From Chitinophagales bacterium (GTDB lineage: Bacteria > Bacteroidota > Bacteroidia > Chitinophagales > Chitinophagaceae), in assembly GCA_026936105.1 (NCBI GenBank), contig JAIXKI010000031.1, forward strand, positions 62,001-126,000: 64,000 nucleotides of DNA. The letters are read 5' to 3'. How positions within the stretch are numbered: the stretch's first letter is position 1; every line of letters begins with the position of its first letter. This document shows, piece by piece, positions 36,001 to 44,111 of this stretch. The notes beneath the pieces are model-generated. The model was not told the DNA's origin. It made no database searches and saw only the letters and a program-made list of their open reading frames with translations. Both the position numbers and the translations under genes were made by a program.

Positions 36001-36419
36001 ATTTTGCGTGTCAGGTCATCCCACTTGTCTTTGTAACGAAGAACCGCCTCCCTGCATTTCCGGTTGTATTCTTCAACAGAAATTTTTTTACCAATATCTT
36101 CCTTGGTGATCCCCAATTCTTTCTCCACTCCCAATTCCACAGGCAGGCCATGAGTGTCCCACCCTCCTTTTCTTTTCACCTGAAAACCTTTCATGGTCTT
36201 GTATCGGCACACCAGGTCTTTCAGAGTCCTGGAAATAACGTGATGAATGCCGGGCATTCCGTTGGCGCTGGGCGGGCCTTCATAAAAAACAAAAGGTGTA
36301 GCGCCTTCTCTTAAAGAAACACTTTTCTCAAAAGCATTGGTGGCCTGCCAGCGTGCAAGAATGTCCTGCTCGATGGCCGGCAAGTTCAACTGTGAAAATT
36401 CTTTGTACCTGTTACCCAT
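33006..36419 (-). CDS. ileS: Isoleucyl-tRNA synthetase
   Basis: A 1137-residue class I aminoacyl-tRNA synthetase that charges tRNA-Ile and edits valine. The HIGH-type motif is in GMPGIHHVISR, WDTHGLPVELGVEKELG follows it, the editing domain is in the middle (GTGIVHTAPAFGADDF), and the KMSKS-type motif is KGNKMSKRLGN. The anticodon-binding and C-terminal regions follow. WDTHGLPVE and the long form point to the eukaryote-like IleS group often linked to mupirocin insensitivity (family knowledge, not tested). ATG 36419 (MGNRYKEF) is chosen because a TAACTTTG motif lies between it and the upstream TTG at 36458. Confidence 0.96.
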   Translation of the reverse strand: MGNRYKEFSQLNLPAIEQDILARWQATNAFEKSVSLREGATPFVFYEGPPSANGMPGIHHVISRTLKDLVCRYKTMKGFQVKRKGGWDTHGLPVELGVEKELGITKEDIGKKISVEEYNRKCREAVLRYKDKWDDLTRKMGYWVDLDDPYITFKNEYIETLWWLLKQLYQRGLLYQSVSIQPYSPAAGTGLSSHELNQPGTYKDVKDTSCVAMFKVASQDTSGGKDLSFVQNRISEVQKNGGEVFFLAWTTTPWTLPSNLGLTVGANIDYVLVKTFNPYTHLPVNVILAKALTGKYFKPENENGSFEDYTALVSKDSKASASGGNLPWKILDVFKGKDLEGISYEQLLPYEANKSDNPNAFKVLLGDFVTTEDGTGIVHTAPAFGADDFKVGKKYDIGILTMVDKQGKFIEGLGEFSNRYVKNYKDDPDYVDVNVDIAVKLKKENRAFKVEKYEHSYPHCWRTDKPVLYYPLDAWFIKTTALKDRMVELNKTINWKPRSTGEGRFGNWLENMVDWNLSRSRFWGTALPVWRTDDDKEEKCIGSIDELELELKRSYEAGVSKISPSKNFKETLDLHKPYVDEFILVSDSGKPMRRVPDLIDVWFDSGAMPYAQWGLDHKKLKEGSPYPFKEGWKGAFPADFIAEGVDQTRGWFYTLHAIAALVFDSVAYKTCVSNGLVLDKKGNKMSKRLGNVIDPFKTIESFGADATRWYLITNASPWENMKFDLDGIKEVQRKFFGTLYNTYQFFALYANVDGFSFKEKYIPVSDRPEIDRWILSSLNSLVKKVNEYMDDYEPTQAGRAIEDFVDEHLSNWYVRLCRRRFWKGEYEQDKICAYQTLYECMETILRLMAPISPFFSDAIFQNLNAVAARFNAGSVHHVDFPVADESLIDKPLEERMQLAQDASSLILSLRKKVNIKVRQPLQKILIPVLNSSMKEQLHKVEDLIKAEVNVKGIEYLDPDNTFIKKKIKPNFVVLGKKLGSKMKSVAQAMTQFTQDDIGIFERTGKYILTIDNETLTLELSEVEISSDDIPGWMVANKGTLTVALDITLTQDLKMEGDAREFVNRIQNIRKDSGFALTDRIVVKVAANNGLKASLAHFKAYICAEILADNLELLPEIVDGTEIEVNDVSLKVIVSKKG

Positions 36420-36439
36420 TTCCGGACTTAAAAAGTCTG

Positions 36440-36447
36440 CAAAGTTA
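36440..36447 (-). promoter_or_regulatory. -7 element of the ileS promoter
   Basis: TAACTTTG on the minus strand is a full match to TAnnTTTG, about 20 bases before ATG 36419. A clear -33 TTG was not seen. Confidence 0.5.
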
Positions 36448-36589
36448 AGAAAATTCAACGGCTGAAATGATAAGAAAATGTCATTTATTGAGCATGGAAA
36501 GCTCTTTCAGGGATGTTTTTTTCTCCCGGAAAATAAATAAAGCGAATCAGTGTATGATGGCTTTAAATAAAAAGGCGTTAACCAATAAA

Positions 36590-36613
36590 AAGCCGCCGTA
36601 TCGCAGGCGGCCT
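36590..36613 (-). terminator. Intrinsic terminator of the hmu operon
   Basis: Stem GCCGCC (36592-36597) with GGCGGC (36606-36611). On the minus strand it is followed by TTTTTATT, 18 bases past the hmuY stop. Confidence 0.8.
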
Positions 36614-36630
36614 TAATATGATTATAGCAT

Positions 36631-37218
36631 CTATTTGAATGAAGAAGAGCTGTTGGGCTGATATAAAAATCTCAGTTTATAGTTGATAATGGTTGGAACG
36701 GGCCCTGTGAATGGAGCATAAGTGGCTTCCAGTATCTCCATTTTGGCATAATGGTCATCTGCTGTCCTGAAGATGAAAACCTTGCCGGGCTTTGGCAAAA
36801 ATGAGTGTGTGTTCATATCATAATTGTACCAGCTTCCGTCAACAATAGCGGGATGACCTGCAGCAGTATCATAAGCATATCCGCTTGCAGGAATGGAAGT
36901 GATATCATCCAAGATCCCGTTTTGCAGGATCACACCTGCATTGCCCGGGCCGCTTGCGTTGCTATTCACAATGAAAGTAGTAAGCCTCAGGCCAAAATCC
37001 CATTTATTCGAGGCAGAATCGGAATTGCTTACCGTTCCACCTTTTTTAAAACTGAAAAACGCAAAAGGGCTGTTTGCCGAAAAATTAACAGACAGTACTG
37101 CAGTATCCACTTTCGCCACATTGTTTGGTGAACTATCCTCTTTTTTACAGGAACTGAAAAACAGAAGACTGCCTGCCGATAATGCCAATGTAATTAAGAA
37201 AAACCGTGTTGATTTCAT
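36631..37218 (-). CDS. hmuY: HmuY-family haem-binding lipoprotein
   Basis: A 195-residue outer-surface lipoprotein. The signal sequence has lipobox LFFSSC with Cys24 as the lipidated residue. The body matches the HmuY fold family: SNKWDFGLRLTTFIVNSNASGPGNAGV, GSWYNYD and KVFIFRTADDHYAKMEIL, ending INYKLRFLYQP. By family it captures haem and hands it to a TonB receptor. Its ATG overlaps the receptor's stop by four bases (ATGA), the usual hmuRY arrangement with the receptor first, so the two are translationally coupled. HmuY haem ligands vary between species and I cannot assign them here. Confidence 0.85.
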   Translation of the reverse strand: MKSTRFFLITLALSAGSLLFFSSCKKEDSSPNNVAKVDTAVLSVNFSANSPFAFFSFKKGGTVSNSDSASNKWDFGLRLTTFIVNSNASGPGNAGVILQNGILDDITSIPASGYAYDTAAGHPAIVDGSWYNYDMNTHSFLPKPGKVFIFRTADDHYAKMEILEATYAPFTGPVPTIINYKLRFLYQPNSSSSFK

Positions 37219-39353
37219 AAGTGTTCTTTTTTATGATTTTTTGTAAATGAATAGAAAACAGAAATGTAAGGTTGAATGCCCGGCTGGTCCGGAAGATTCA
37301 ACGGATCCCTATAATTGAGCAGGTTATCAATGCCTGCCTGAAAATTGAGATCCCTGATCTTTTTAATGACGGAAAAATTCAGCATTAAAGATCCTGAAGC
37401 AAATTCATCGCTGCGGTTAATGATCCCGTTTCCGTCTTTATCCGTGGTACCCCAACGGCTCCGGTAAATGGCACGGAAAGAGCCTGACCATCCGGACTTA
37501 TCATCTTCATAAAACAATTTAAGGTTGGCCATGTGTGCTGACCGGTTGGGCAATCCTGCATAATCACTTCTTTTGATTTTATATACCTGGTTAGAATTGA
37601 GTTTTCTCGCATACAGGTCTCCGGCTTTTATCTCTTTCAGAACATCCTTATCCGCAGTGATAAGGAATTGATACCCGCCCTGGAGCATGATCTTTTTGTT
37701 TATCAGAAACTGAAACTGCGGCTCTACTCCCTCTGTGTATGCCCTGTTGATATTAAAATAACTGTACACCGGTGCGTCATTGCTGCGGTAAGCAACGATC
37801 TCATACTGGATCAGGTTGTTAATATCGTTTCTGAAAATATTGGCTGAAAAACTAAGCCTGGGGCTCACCTCATAATGTAGATCAATATTCAATCCCCTTG
37901 AGATCTCGGGTTTCAGCAAGGAAATTTTATATGCTGACGGCAAAACGGAAGACAGCAATCCCTGCCTTTGCTGCTCCAGTAATTGCTGAGCTGTTATCTC
38001 GCTGGCGCCATAGATCAGGTAGCCACCGGCTGCATCATTGGTAAAATTCAAATATTGCTGACGGAAGTCCGGCGCTTTAAATCCCGATCCGTAAGAAATA
38101 TTGATCCGCAGATTATTGCCAGGTTTATAACTCAGGGCAAGTTTGGGGCTTAGCCTTGACCTGTATGCAGTGTTGTCATCATAACGTGCACCGGCTATAA
38201 TAGTAAGATCACCGGCTGCTCTCCATTCATTTTGTACAAACAAATAACGTAATGCATCACTTTTCCGGGCATTGTAGCGGTTCGTATTCAAAACATCGGC
38301 TGCAATTCCTCCGCCTGCACTCAAAAAATTGTTCTTTTGCCATTTCCAATCGGTCTGGTCTTCTGCTTTGAAAAAGTTTTGCTGAAACAGATCATAATAA
38401 TAAAGCGAATGATCACTTTCTTTGCTCAATGATTGTTCATAATGATAGCGGCTAAAATAAAATCTTAATGAAGAACTCAGCCCCGTACTGAATTGGTGAA
38501 TGAGGGCAGGGTTAAGGCTGATGTCCCTTGTCTTTGAATAACCGGATACATTGATGGATGATCCCGGGCCGTTTTCTGTTACCGGATAAAAATTATTCTG
38601 CGATCCCGTGAAATAACGCCCTGACAGGTTCAGTTTTGTTTTTGCCGACAATTGATAGACCGATCTTGCCTGAACGGTATAGTTTGAAAACGCATCTACC
38701 GTATTTCCCGGAATATTTTTATCGAGATCGAAACCGTTTGAACTGTTTCGGTTGCCAAAGACCTGCAATCCCCATTTTTGCTTTTTTAACGAAGCAGTGA
38801 GATTTGCATCCAAGGCATTGAATCTTCCGTAGCGAAGTCCGGCGCTGATCCGGTCCTTTTGTGGTTGTTGTGTAATAATATTTACCACTCCTCCCATTGC
38901 TTCGCTGCCGTATAAACTTGATGAAGGCCCTTTTACAATTTCAATTTTTTTGATATCACCCACGGCGATACGGGTGAGATCCAGCACTCCTCCTTCACGG
39001 CCGATGACAGGCTCTCCGTCGATCAATATCATGGTATAGTCAGGGGAAAGCCCCTGTATCTGCACTCCATTTCCGAAAACCCCGCCTCCCGGCGAATTGG
39101 AAGAACTTCCTGATGTGATAAACAATCCCGTTTGTTCCTGAAGTATATCGTTGAGCCGTACCGAACCCGACTGCCTGATCGTTTTGACGCTGATCATCTG
39201 AGCCGGCACAGCCACATTGCTCAGCTTTCTTTCGGAACGGGTGGCGGTCACGATCACTTCATCAAGCTGTTTTACATAGAGAGAATCCATTTGTGAACAA
39301 AGTGATTCAGCAGAAAATAAAAATATCAGCAGTATTAAACAATTTTTCATCAT
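37215..39353 (-). CDS. hmuR: TonB-dependent outer-membrane receptor, HmuR-like
   Basis: A 712-residue receptor. Signal peptide MMKNCLILLIFLFSAESLCSQ; TonB box-like LDEVIVTATR; plug domain with IQGLSPDYTMILIDGEPVIGREGG and IEIVKGPSSSLYGSEAMGGVVNIIT; then a ~550-residue beta barrel ending in SVFYSFTKNHK. The GSEAMGGVVNIIT plug and the HmuY partner indicate haem or haemoprotein uptake; the exact ligand is inferred from the neighbour. ATG 39353 (or 39350) is chosen over TTG 39359. An AATCTTTG promoter-like motif (39367-39374, minus strand) lies just upstream, leaving a leader of only a few bases. Confidence 0.88.
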   Translation of the reverse strand: MMKNCLILLIFLFSAESLCSQMDSLYVKQLDEVIVTATRSERKLSNVAVPAQMISVKTIRQSGSVRLNDILQEQTGLFITSGSSSNSPGGGVFGNGVQIQGLSPDYTMILIDGEPVIGREGGVLDLTRIAVGDIKKIEIVKGPSSSLYGSEAMGGVVNIITQQPQKDRISAGLRYGRFNALDANLTASLKKQKWGLQVFGNRNSSNGFDLDKNIPGNTVDAFSNYTVQARSVYQLSAKTKLNLSGRYFTGSQNNFYPVTENGPGSSINVSGYSKTRDISLNPALIHQFSTGLSSSLRFYFSRYHYEQSLSKESDHSLYYYDLFQQNFFKAEDQTDWKWQKNNFLSAGGGIAADVLNTNRYNARKSDALRYLFVQNEWRAAGDLTIIAGARYDDNTAYRSRLSPKLALSYKPGNNLRINISYGSGFKAPDFRQQYLNFTNDAAGGYLIYGASEITAQQLLEQQRQGLLSSVLPSAYKISLLKPEISRGLNIDLHYEVSPRLSFSANIFRNDINNLIQYEIVAYRSNDAPVYSYFNINRAYTEGVEPQFQFLINKKIMLQGGYQFLITADKDVLKEIKAGDLYARKLNSNQVYKIKRSDYAGLPNRSAHMANLKLFYEDDKSGWSGSFRAIYRSRWGTTDKDGNGIINRSDEFASGSLMLNFSVIKKIRDLNFQAGIDNLLNYRDPLNLPDQPGIQPYISVFYSFTKNHKKEHL

Positions 39354-39565
39354 CCACAATGAGGCGCAAAGATTCCACTGGGATTTTTTTTAACATTCAT
39401 GTTTTTGTCATAAACATCTGCACAGGATTGTTTTTACAAACAGATGACTTCATTTTTTTGCATCAATTAAAAGGGTCTTATTAATTTTCTTTCTATACGA
39501 GCTCTTAAATACAAAGCATAATCAGGCCTACTGTCCGATATTTGTTCCAATAAATTAATACGAAT

Positions 39566-40453
39566 ATGAAATATTTCTTTCTGTCATTACTGATTTTGTC
39601 TTATGGCGTAATATTTTCTCAGTCGCCCATGGAATCCAATTTCAGAATCTATGATACTAAAGCCAAAGAGATCATATCCGTTGACAGGATCATTGCCAAT
39701 ATGTCTAATGCTGATGTTTTATTCTTCGGGGAAGAGCATAATGACAGCGCCTGTCATTACCTGGAAGCAGAAATATTCAAAGCGCTCCATCAGAAATTCG
39801 GCGACAAAGTTGTACTGAGCCTTGAAATGTTTGAAACCGACAATCAGTTGGTTCTTGATGAATATCTAAAAGGATTCATTCCAGAAGACCGCCTGGCAAA
39901 AGATGCACGCCTCTGGCCCAATTACAAAGACTACCGTCCTATGGTGGAGCTGGCAAAAGCAAATCATCTCGATGTGATCGCTGCCGACCCGCCCCGCAGA
40001 TATGTAAGCATGGTAAGCCGGCTGGGAATGTCATCCCTGAATCAATTATCCAAAGAAGCGAAAAAGCTTTTGCCTCCTCTTCCTTTTGACACATTGGGTG
40101 GCCGCTATCGAGAACGTTTTTATGAGATCATGAAAGGAAGTCCCGGCAGTGACAATCCCAATGTTTATTACAGCCAGAATCTATGGGATGCAGGGATGAG
40201 CTATAGCATTTACAAGTACTGGAAGAAAAATAAAAAGAAAAAGATCTTTCATTGTGTAGGCGGATTCCACACCTCGGAGAAGTCGGGCACTGCGGCTCAA
40301 TTGCACATGAGAAGCAAAAAGATCAGGATGCTGAATATAGCCAGTGTCAGCGATCCGTCCTACAACAGCAATGATCCGAAGGCATTTGAAAAATTCAGTA
40401 ACCTCGGCGATTATATTCTGATCACAAATCCCAATCTGAAAAAAACATTCTGA
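39566..40453 (+). CDS. ChaN-family haem-associated protein
   Basis: A 295-residue exported protein (signal peptide MKYFFLSLLILSYGVIFSQ) of the ChaN / cofactor-haem-binding family, part of the Tiki-like superfamily. Conserved elements: ADVLFFGEEHNDSACHYLEAEI near residue 50, VVLSLEMFETDNQ, RPMVELAKANHLDVIAADPPRRYV and KKKIFHCVGGFHTSEKSGTA near 225. The GEEH and GGFH motifs mark the putative active or haem-contact site. ChaN of Campylobacter binds haem dimers; the role here is inferred from that family and from the divergent hmuRY operon next door. The ~210-bp gap to hmuR holds both promoters; no clear Fur-like box was recognised. Confidence 0.82.
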   Translation: MKYFFLSLLILSYGVIFSQSPMESNFRIYDTKAKEIISVDRIIANMSNADVLFFGEEHNDSACHYLEAEIFKALHQKFGDKVVLSLEMFETDNQLVLDEYLKGFIPEDRLAKDARLWPNYKDYRPMVELAKANHLDVIAADPPRRYVSMVSRLGMSSLNQLSKEAKKLLPPLPFDTLGGRYRERFYEIMKGSPGSDNPNVYYSQNLWDAGMSYSIYKYWKKNKKKKIFHCVGGFHTSEKSGTAAQLHMRSKKIRMLNIASVSDPSYNSNDPKAFEKFSNLGDYILITNPNLKKTF

Positions 40454-40455
40454 GC

Positions 40456-42948
40456 TCAGTAAGCAAGTAATCTCAGCGCATTGAACACCACTATTATGGT
40501 AGATCCTTCATGCCCGATAACGGCAGGGCCGATATGAGCAATGCCTAAAATAGTGAGCGGGATCAATATCACAACCATTCCAAGACTGATAATTAGATTC
40601 TGTTTTATGATCCTGTTAGCTTTCCTGCTTAATCCGATCGCAAACGGAAGATTGCTCAGATGATCAGACATCAATGCAATGTCCGCAGTTTCCAGCGCCA
40701 CATCGCTGCCTGCTGCTCCCATGGCAATTCCCACTGTGCTCCTGGACATTGCAGGAGCATCATTCACACCATCGCCGATCATCGCCACTTTCTTTTCAAC
40801 TGACCTGAGCTTTTCGATCGCTTCCACTTTTTGTTCCGGCAGCAGGTTTCCCCATGCTTCCGTAAGTCCGATCTCTTTTGCAATGGCATCCGCCACTTTC
40901 TGATCATCGCCCGTCAGCATGATCATCTTGCGGATCCCCATTTCACTGAGCCTGGCCAGCGATGCTTTAGCATCTTTCCTTGAAACATCCATCAGGGTGA
41001 TGATGCCGATGACCGAGTTCTCTTTTCCAACGATCATGGTTGTTTTTCCCTGCGCCTCAAGCTGTTCCACTTTTGTTTTTATATCTCCCCGAAAATTGAA
41101 TCCGTTTTCTTGGAACAGTTCTTTATTGCCTATATGGATCGTGCTATTATTATAAACAGCTTTTATTCCTCTTCCCTGTATGGATCTGATACCGGATGCT
41201 GCTGCAATCTCTTTTTTCAATTTTTCCATGCCACCTTTTACTATGGCTGCAGCCAAAGGATGCTGGCTTAATTTTTCTACAGCTACCACGATCTCCAGCA
41301 ATTCTTCTTCCGTTATTCCGTTTAACGGATACACTCCGGTAAGTTCAGGTTTCCCTTCGGTAAGAGTTCCTGTCTTGTCAAATGCAATTGCAGTAAGCGA
41401 TCCCAGTTCTTCCAGTGGTTTACCGCCTTTGATCAGCACACCTCCTCTTGCCGCTCTGGCCACACCGCTCAATACGGCGCTGGGTGTGGCAATTGCCAAA
41501 GCACAGGGGCTGGCAGCCACCAAGACGGCCATCGCCCTGTAAAAACTCACACTGAACGGTTCGTTGGTCACCAGAAAGGCAAACAATAAGACGACTACCA
41601 GGATCAGAACACCGGGCACATAATACTTTTCCAGTTTATCCGTGAAATTCTGGGTGGGAGATTTTTGCGTCTGTGCTTCGTTGACCAGTTTTATCAACCT
41701 TGCTATCGTGCTGTCAGCAGCGATCTTTGTCACTCTGATCTCTAAATTTTCGGCTCCATTCACAGAGCCTGCAAACACTTTGTATTTCGTTTCCATTTTA
41801 TCAGCCGTATTTATATCAAAACCTGTTTCGATCACAGGCTCTTTATCTGCCGGTATGCTCTCGCCTGTTATCGGCGCCTGGTTCACACTGCTTCTTCCTT
41901 TTATTACCACACCATCGGCCGGAATTTTACAATCAGGCTTCACAACAATTGTATCTCCTTTTCTCAATTCTTCGACCGGAACTTCTCTGATGTCATCACC
42001 GGTTTTCAGCATTGCCGTTCCGGGAGTGAGTTCAGCCAGTGCGGCAATAGACTTGCGTGCTTTTTCCATTGCGTAATGTTCAAGTGAATGGCCAAGGCTA
42101 AAAAGGAAAAGCAAAAGAGCGCCTTCCTCCCAATGTCCCAATATTGCTGCACCGACAGCGGCTACCAGCATTAAAAAATCAATTTCAAAATCACCTTTGA
42201 TGACTCCTTCAATGGCTTCCTTAGTTGTATAAAACCCTCCGAAAAAATACGTAACAATATAAAATGCTAATGGAACATACATGGAGATTCCGCTGACCCA
42301 TGATAATCCGAAACCAATAGCCAGCATTATCCCTGAAATGATAGCGAAGATCAATTCTGTTCTCTCCCCAAAAATTCCTCCATGCTGATGCTGATGATCA
42401 TGATCCGCATGAACATGATCATGCTTTTCATGATGGACATGTTCATGCACAGGGTTTTTTTTCAGCTCAGGGGAGATCACCGACAAGCCTGTCTTCTCCA
42501 GGTATTTATAAACTTTTACCGGAGTGGTGGCATGATGATCGAATTCAATACTAATCCACCCTGTAGCTGATACGGAAACCGATAAAATACCTTTCAGGTC
42601 TTTCAATCCCAGTTCAATCATGCGGGCATGACGAACATACCTGATCCCCTTCACTTCGAGTAACAGATGGCCATATCTTTCTGTAATCTCCGCTCCCGAT
42701 CTTTCTGCCAGATTTTCCACCTCATCAATGGAGATCTCATTAGGGTTATAATGAAAACAAAGTTTTGCCTTGGATGATTCTGTTTCGGGAACAATATGTA
42801 CTTTTTCGATCCCTTTCCTCTTTTCAATGGCAGTAATAATGCGTTGCACGCAGGCATCCTTTTCATCAGGAACATCCGGTAATATTATATCCAGGTCAAG
42901 TTTGATCTTCTCCATCCCGAAATTTTTGTCGAAATTATTCTTCTTCAT
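40456..42948 (-). CDS. P1B-4-type heavy-metal-transporting ATPase
   Basis: An 830-residue inner-membrane metal exporter. The N-terminus has two HMA-like folds without CxxC (~12-160) and a His-rich segment (168-189, HEHVHHEKHDHVHADHDH), suited to Zn/Co/Cd/Ni. Catalytic parts are all intact: TGES (361), SPC in the sixth membrane segment (480-482), DKTGTLTEG with phospho-Asp524, HPL, MLTGDD and GDGVNDAP. SPC plus a terminal HEGSTIIVVFNALRLL defines the P1B-4 class. It is the last gene of the czc operon; its ATG at 42948 overlaps the stop of the adaptor gene by 14 bp (ATG 42915 is an alternative). It probably moves cytoplasmic metal to the periplasm for the RND pump. Confidence 0.9.
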   Translation of the reverse strand: MKKNNFDKNFGMEKIKLDLDIILPDVPDEKDACVQRIITAIEKRKGIEKVHIVPETESSKAKLCFHYNPNEISIDEVENLAERSGAEITERYGHLLLEVKGIRYVRHARMIELGLKDLKGILSVSVSATGWISIEFDHHATTPVKVYKYLEKTGLSVISPELKKNPVHEHVHHEKHDHVHADHDHQHQHGGIFGERTELIFAIISGIMLAIGFGLSWVSGISMYVPLAFYIVTYFFGGFYTTKEAIEGVIKGDFEIDFLMLVAAVGAAILGHWEEGALLLFLFSLGHSLEHYAMEKARKSIAALAELTPGTAMLKTGDDIREVPVEELRKGDTIVVKPDCKIPADGVVIKGRSSVNQAPITGESIPADKEPVIETGFDINTADKMETKYKVFAGSVNGAENLEIRVTKIAADSTIARLIKLVNEAQTQKSPTQNFTDKLEKYYVPGVLILVVVLLFAFLVTNEPFSVSFYRAMAVLVAASPCALAIATPSAVLSGVARAARGGVLIKGGKPLEELGSLTAIAFDKTGTLTEGKPELTGVYPLNGITEEELLEIVVAVEKLSQHPLAAAIVKGGMEKLKKEIAAASGIRSIQGRGIKAVYNNSTIHIGNKELFQENGFNFRGDIKTKVEQLEAQGKTTMIVGKENSVIGIITLMDVSRKDAKASLARLSEMGIRKMIMLTGDDQKVADAIAKEIGLTEAWGNLLPEQKVEAIEKLRSVEKKVAMIGDGVNDAPAMSRSTVGIAMGAAGSDVALETADIALMSDHLSNLPFAIGLSRKANRIIKQNLIISLGMVVILIPLTILGIAHIGPAVIGHEGSTIIVVFNALRLLAY

Positions 42949-44104
42949 CCGTATTGATCATTTTGGCGAGTAAAAAATAGGCTCCTTTCACTACCACCCT
43001 GGCATCTTCAGGGAATTTTTCGAGTGATTTAACTTCTGAATAACCCAGATCGGTCGGGCCTTTTATCACTTCTATCCTTTTATAGAAAATCTCATCGCCC
43101 TTTTCGCCCGTATAAATAAAGATGTAATCCTTTCCGAGATTGCTCACGATCGCTTCATCGGGAATGGCATCCGAAAGCGCCGTACCGATACTGATAACAG
43201 CAGTCACATTCATGCCGTCTATCAGTCCTGCCTTATCTCCTTTCACCATGGCATGGGCAACTATGGCTTTGGATTCATCTTCAAACGAAGTGCCGATGGA
43301 ATAGATGGTGGCATCGTATTCTTTTCCCGGGTTGTTGGTCAGTGTAAAATGAATGGTTTGCCCGTCCTTCACTTTCGGCAGGTCCTTTTCATAAATAAAA
43401 AGATCAAGGTGTAACTGCGAATTGTTCACCACTTCGGCAATGGCAGCGCTCGCATCCACAAAAGTTCCGATCTGCGCATTCACTTTACTCACTGTTCCGT
43501 CAATAGGAGAAGTGACCGGCAAAGAAGAAATGATATTGCCCATGCTGATCTTCGCCGGTGAAATTCCCAGAGTTGATAACTGCTTTTCCAATCCCGCTTT
43601 TTCTGCCTGAAGATTCTTCAATTCAGTCTCTGCCTGCTGCAGGTATTTCCTGGCGCCTGCATTTCCTTCCACTAAAGTTTTCTGCCTTTCATATTCAAGT
43701 TCCGCCAGGTTCAACTTGGTATTCACCGATAAATACTGCTGTTGCAATTGCACCAGTTCCGGATTGACGATAACAGCAAGCACCTGCCCCTTCCGTACCA
43801 TGTTACCCGGTTGAATATTCAGACTCCGTATGGTGCCCGGGAATAAAGAAGTGATCGTTGCTTTATTCTGATTCGGAACATTGAGAATACCGTTCACTTT
43901 TACGGTAGTGCTCAGATCCTTTTTTTCAATAGGGCCATATTGCAACCCGATGGTCTTAATCTGTTCTTTATTCAATGATACGGTGGTCAGGTTAGCGACT
44001 GCATTTTGCTCTGAGTCTTCCTTGTTTTCCGGAGTCTTATCATTATTGCAGGAGAACAATAATATCAAACCTAAAAACATCGGGGATACTAATATTTTTT
44101 TCAT
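42935..44104 (-). CDS. czcB: Periplasmic adaptor (membrane fusion) lipoprotein, CzcB/CusB type
   Basis: A 389-residue adaptor linking the inner-membrane RND pump to the outer-membrane channel. Lipobox LLFSC gives lipidated Cys19. The barrel-sandwich halves are visible (FPGTIRSLNIQPGNMVRKGQVLAVI and SLPVTSPIDGTVSKVNAQIGTFV), with a helical hairpin between them (~110-180) and a beta-barrel after (LFIYEKDLPKVKDGQTIHF). It lies seven bases downstream of the pump gene and overlaps the ATPase gene. No extra metal-binding N-terminal domain is present. Confidence 0.9.
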   Translation of the reverse strand: MKKILVSPMFLGLILLFSCNNDKTPENKEDSEQNAVANLTTVSLNKEQIKTIGLQYGPIEKKDLSTTVKVNGILNVPNQNKATITSLFPGTIRSLNIQPGNMVRKGQVLAVIVNPELVQLQQQYLSVNTKLNLAELEYERQKTLVEGNAGARKYLQQAETELKNLQAEKAGLEKQLSTLGISPAKISMGNIISSLPVTSPIDGTVSKVNAQIGTFVDASAAIAEVVNNSQLHLDLFIYEKDLPKVKDGQTIHFTLTNNPGKEYDATIYSIGTSFEDESKAIVAHAMVKGDKAGLIDGMNVTAVISIGTALSDAIPDEAIVSNLGKDYIFIYTGEKGDEIFYKRIEVIKGPTDLGYSEVKSLEKFPEDARVVVKGAYFLLAKMINTDEEE

Positions 44105-44111
44105 GACCTGT

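Noticed and set aside
39360-39565. Fur box between hmuR and the ChaN-like gene
   Set aside because: The gap is AT-rich with several weak palindromes, but none matches a recognisable Fur 19-mer; not strong enough to report as a site.
40456-42948. Second degenerate P-type ATPase
   Set aside because: Its TGES, SPC, DKTGT, HP and GDGVNDAP motifs are all intact; the lack of CxxC in the N-terminal domains is compensated by a His-rich segment and fits the P1B-4 class.
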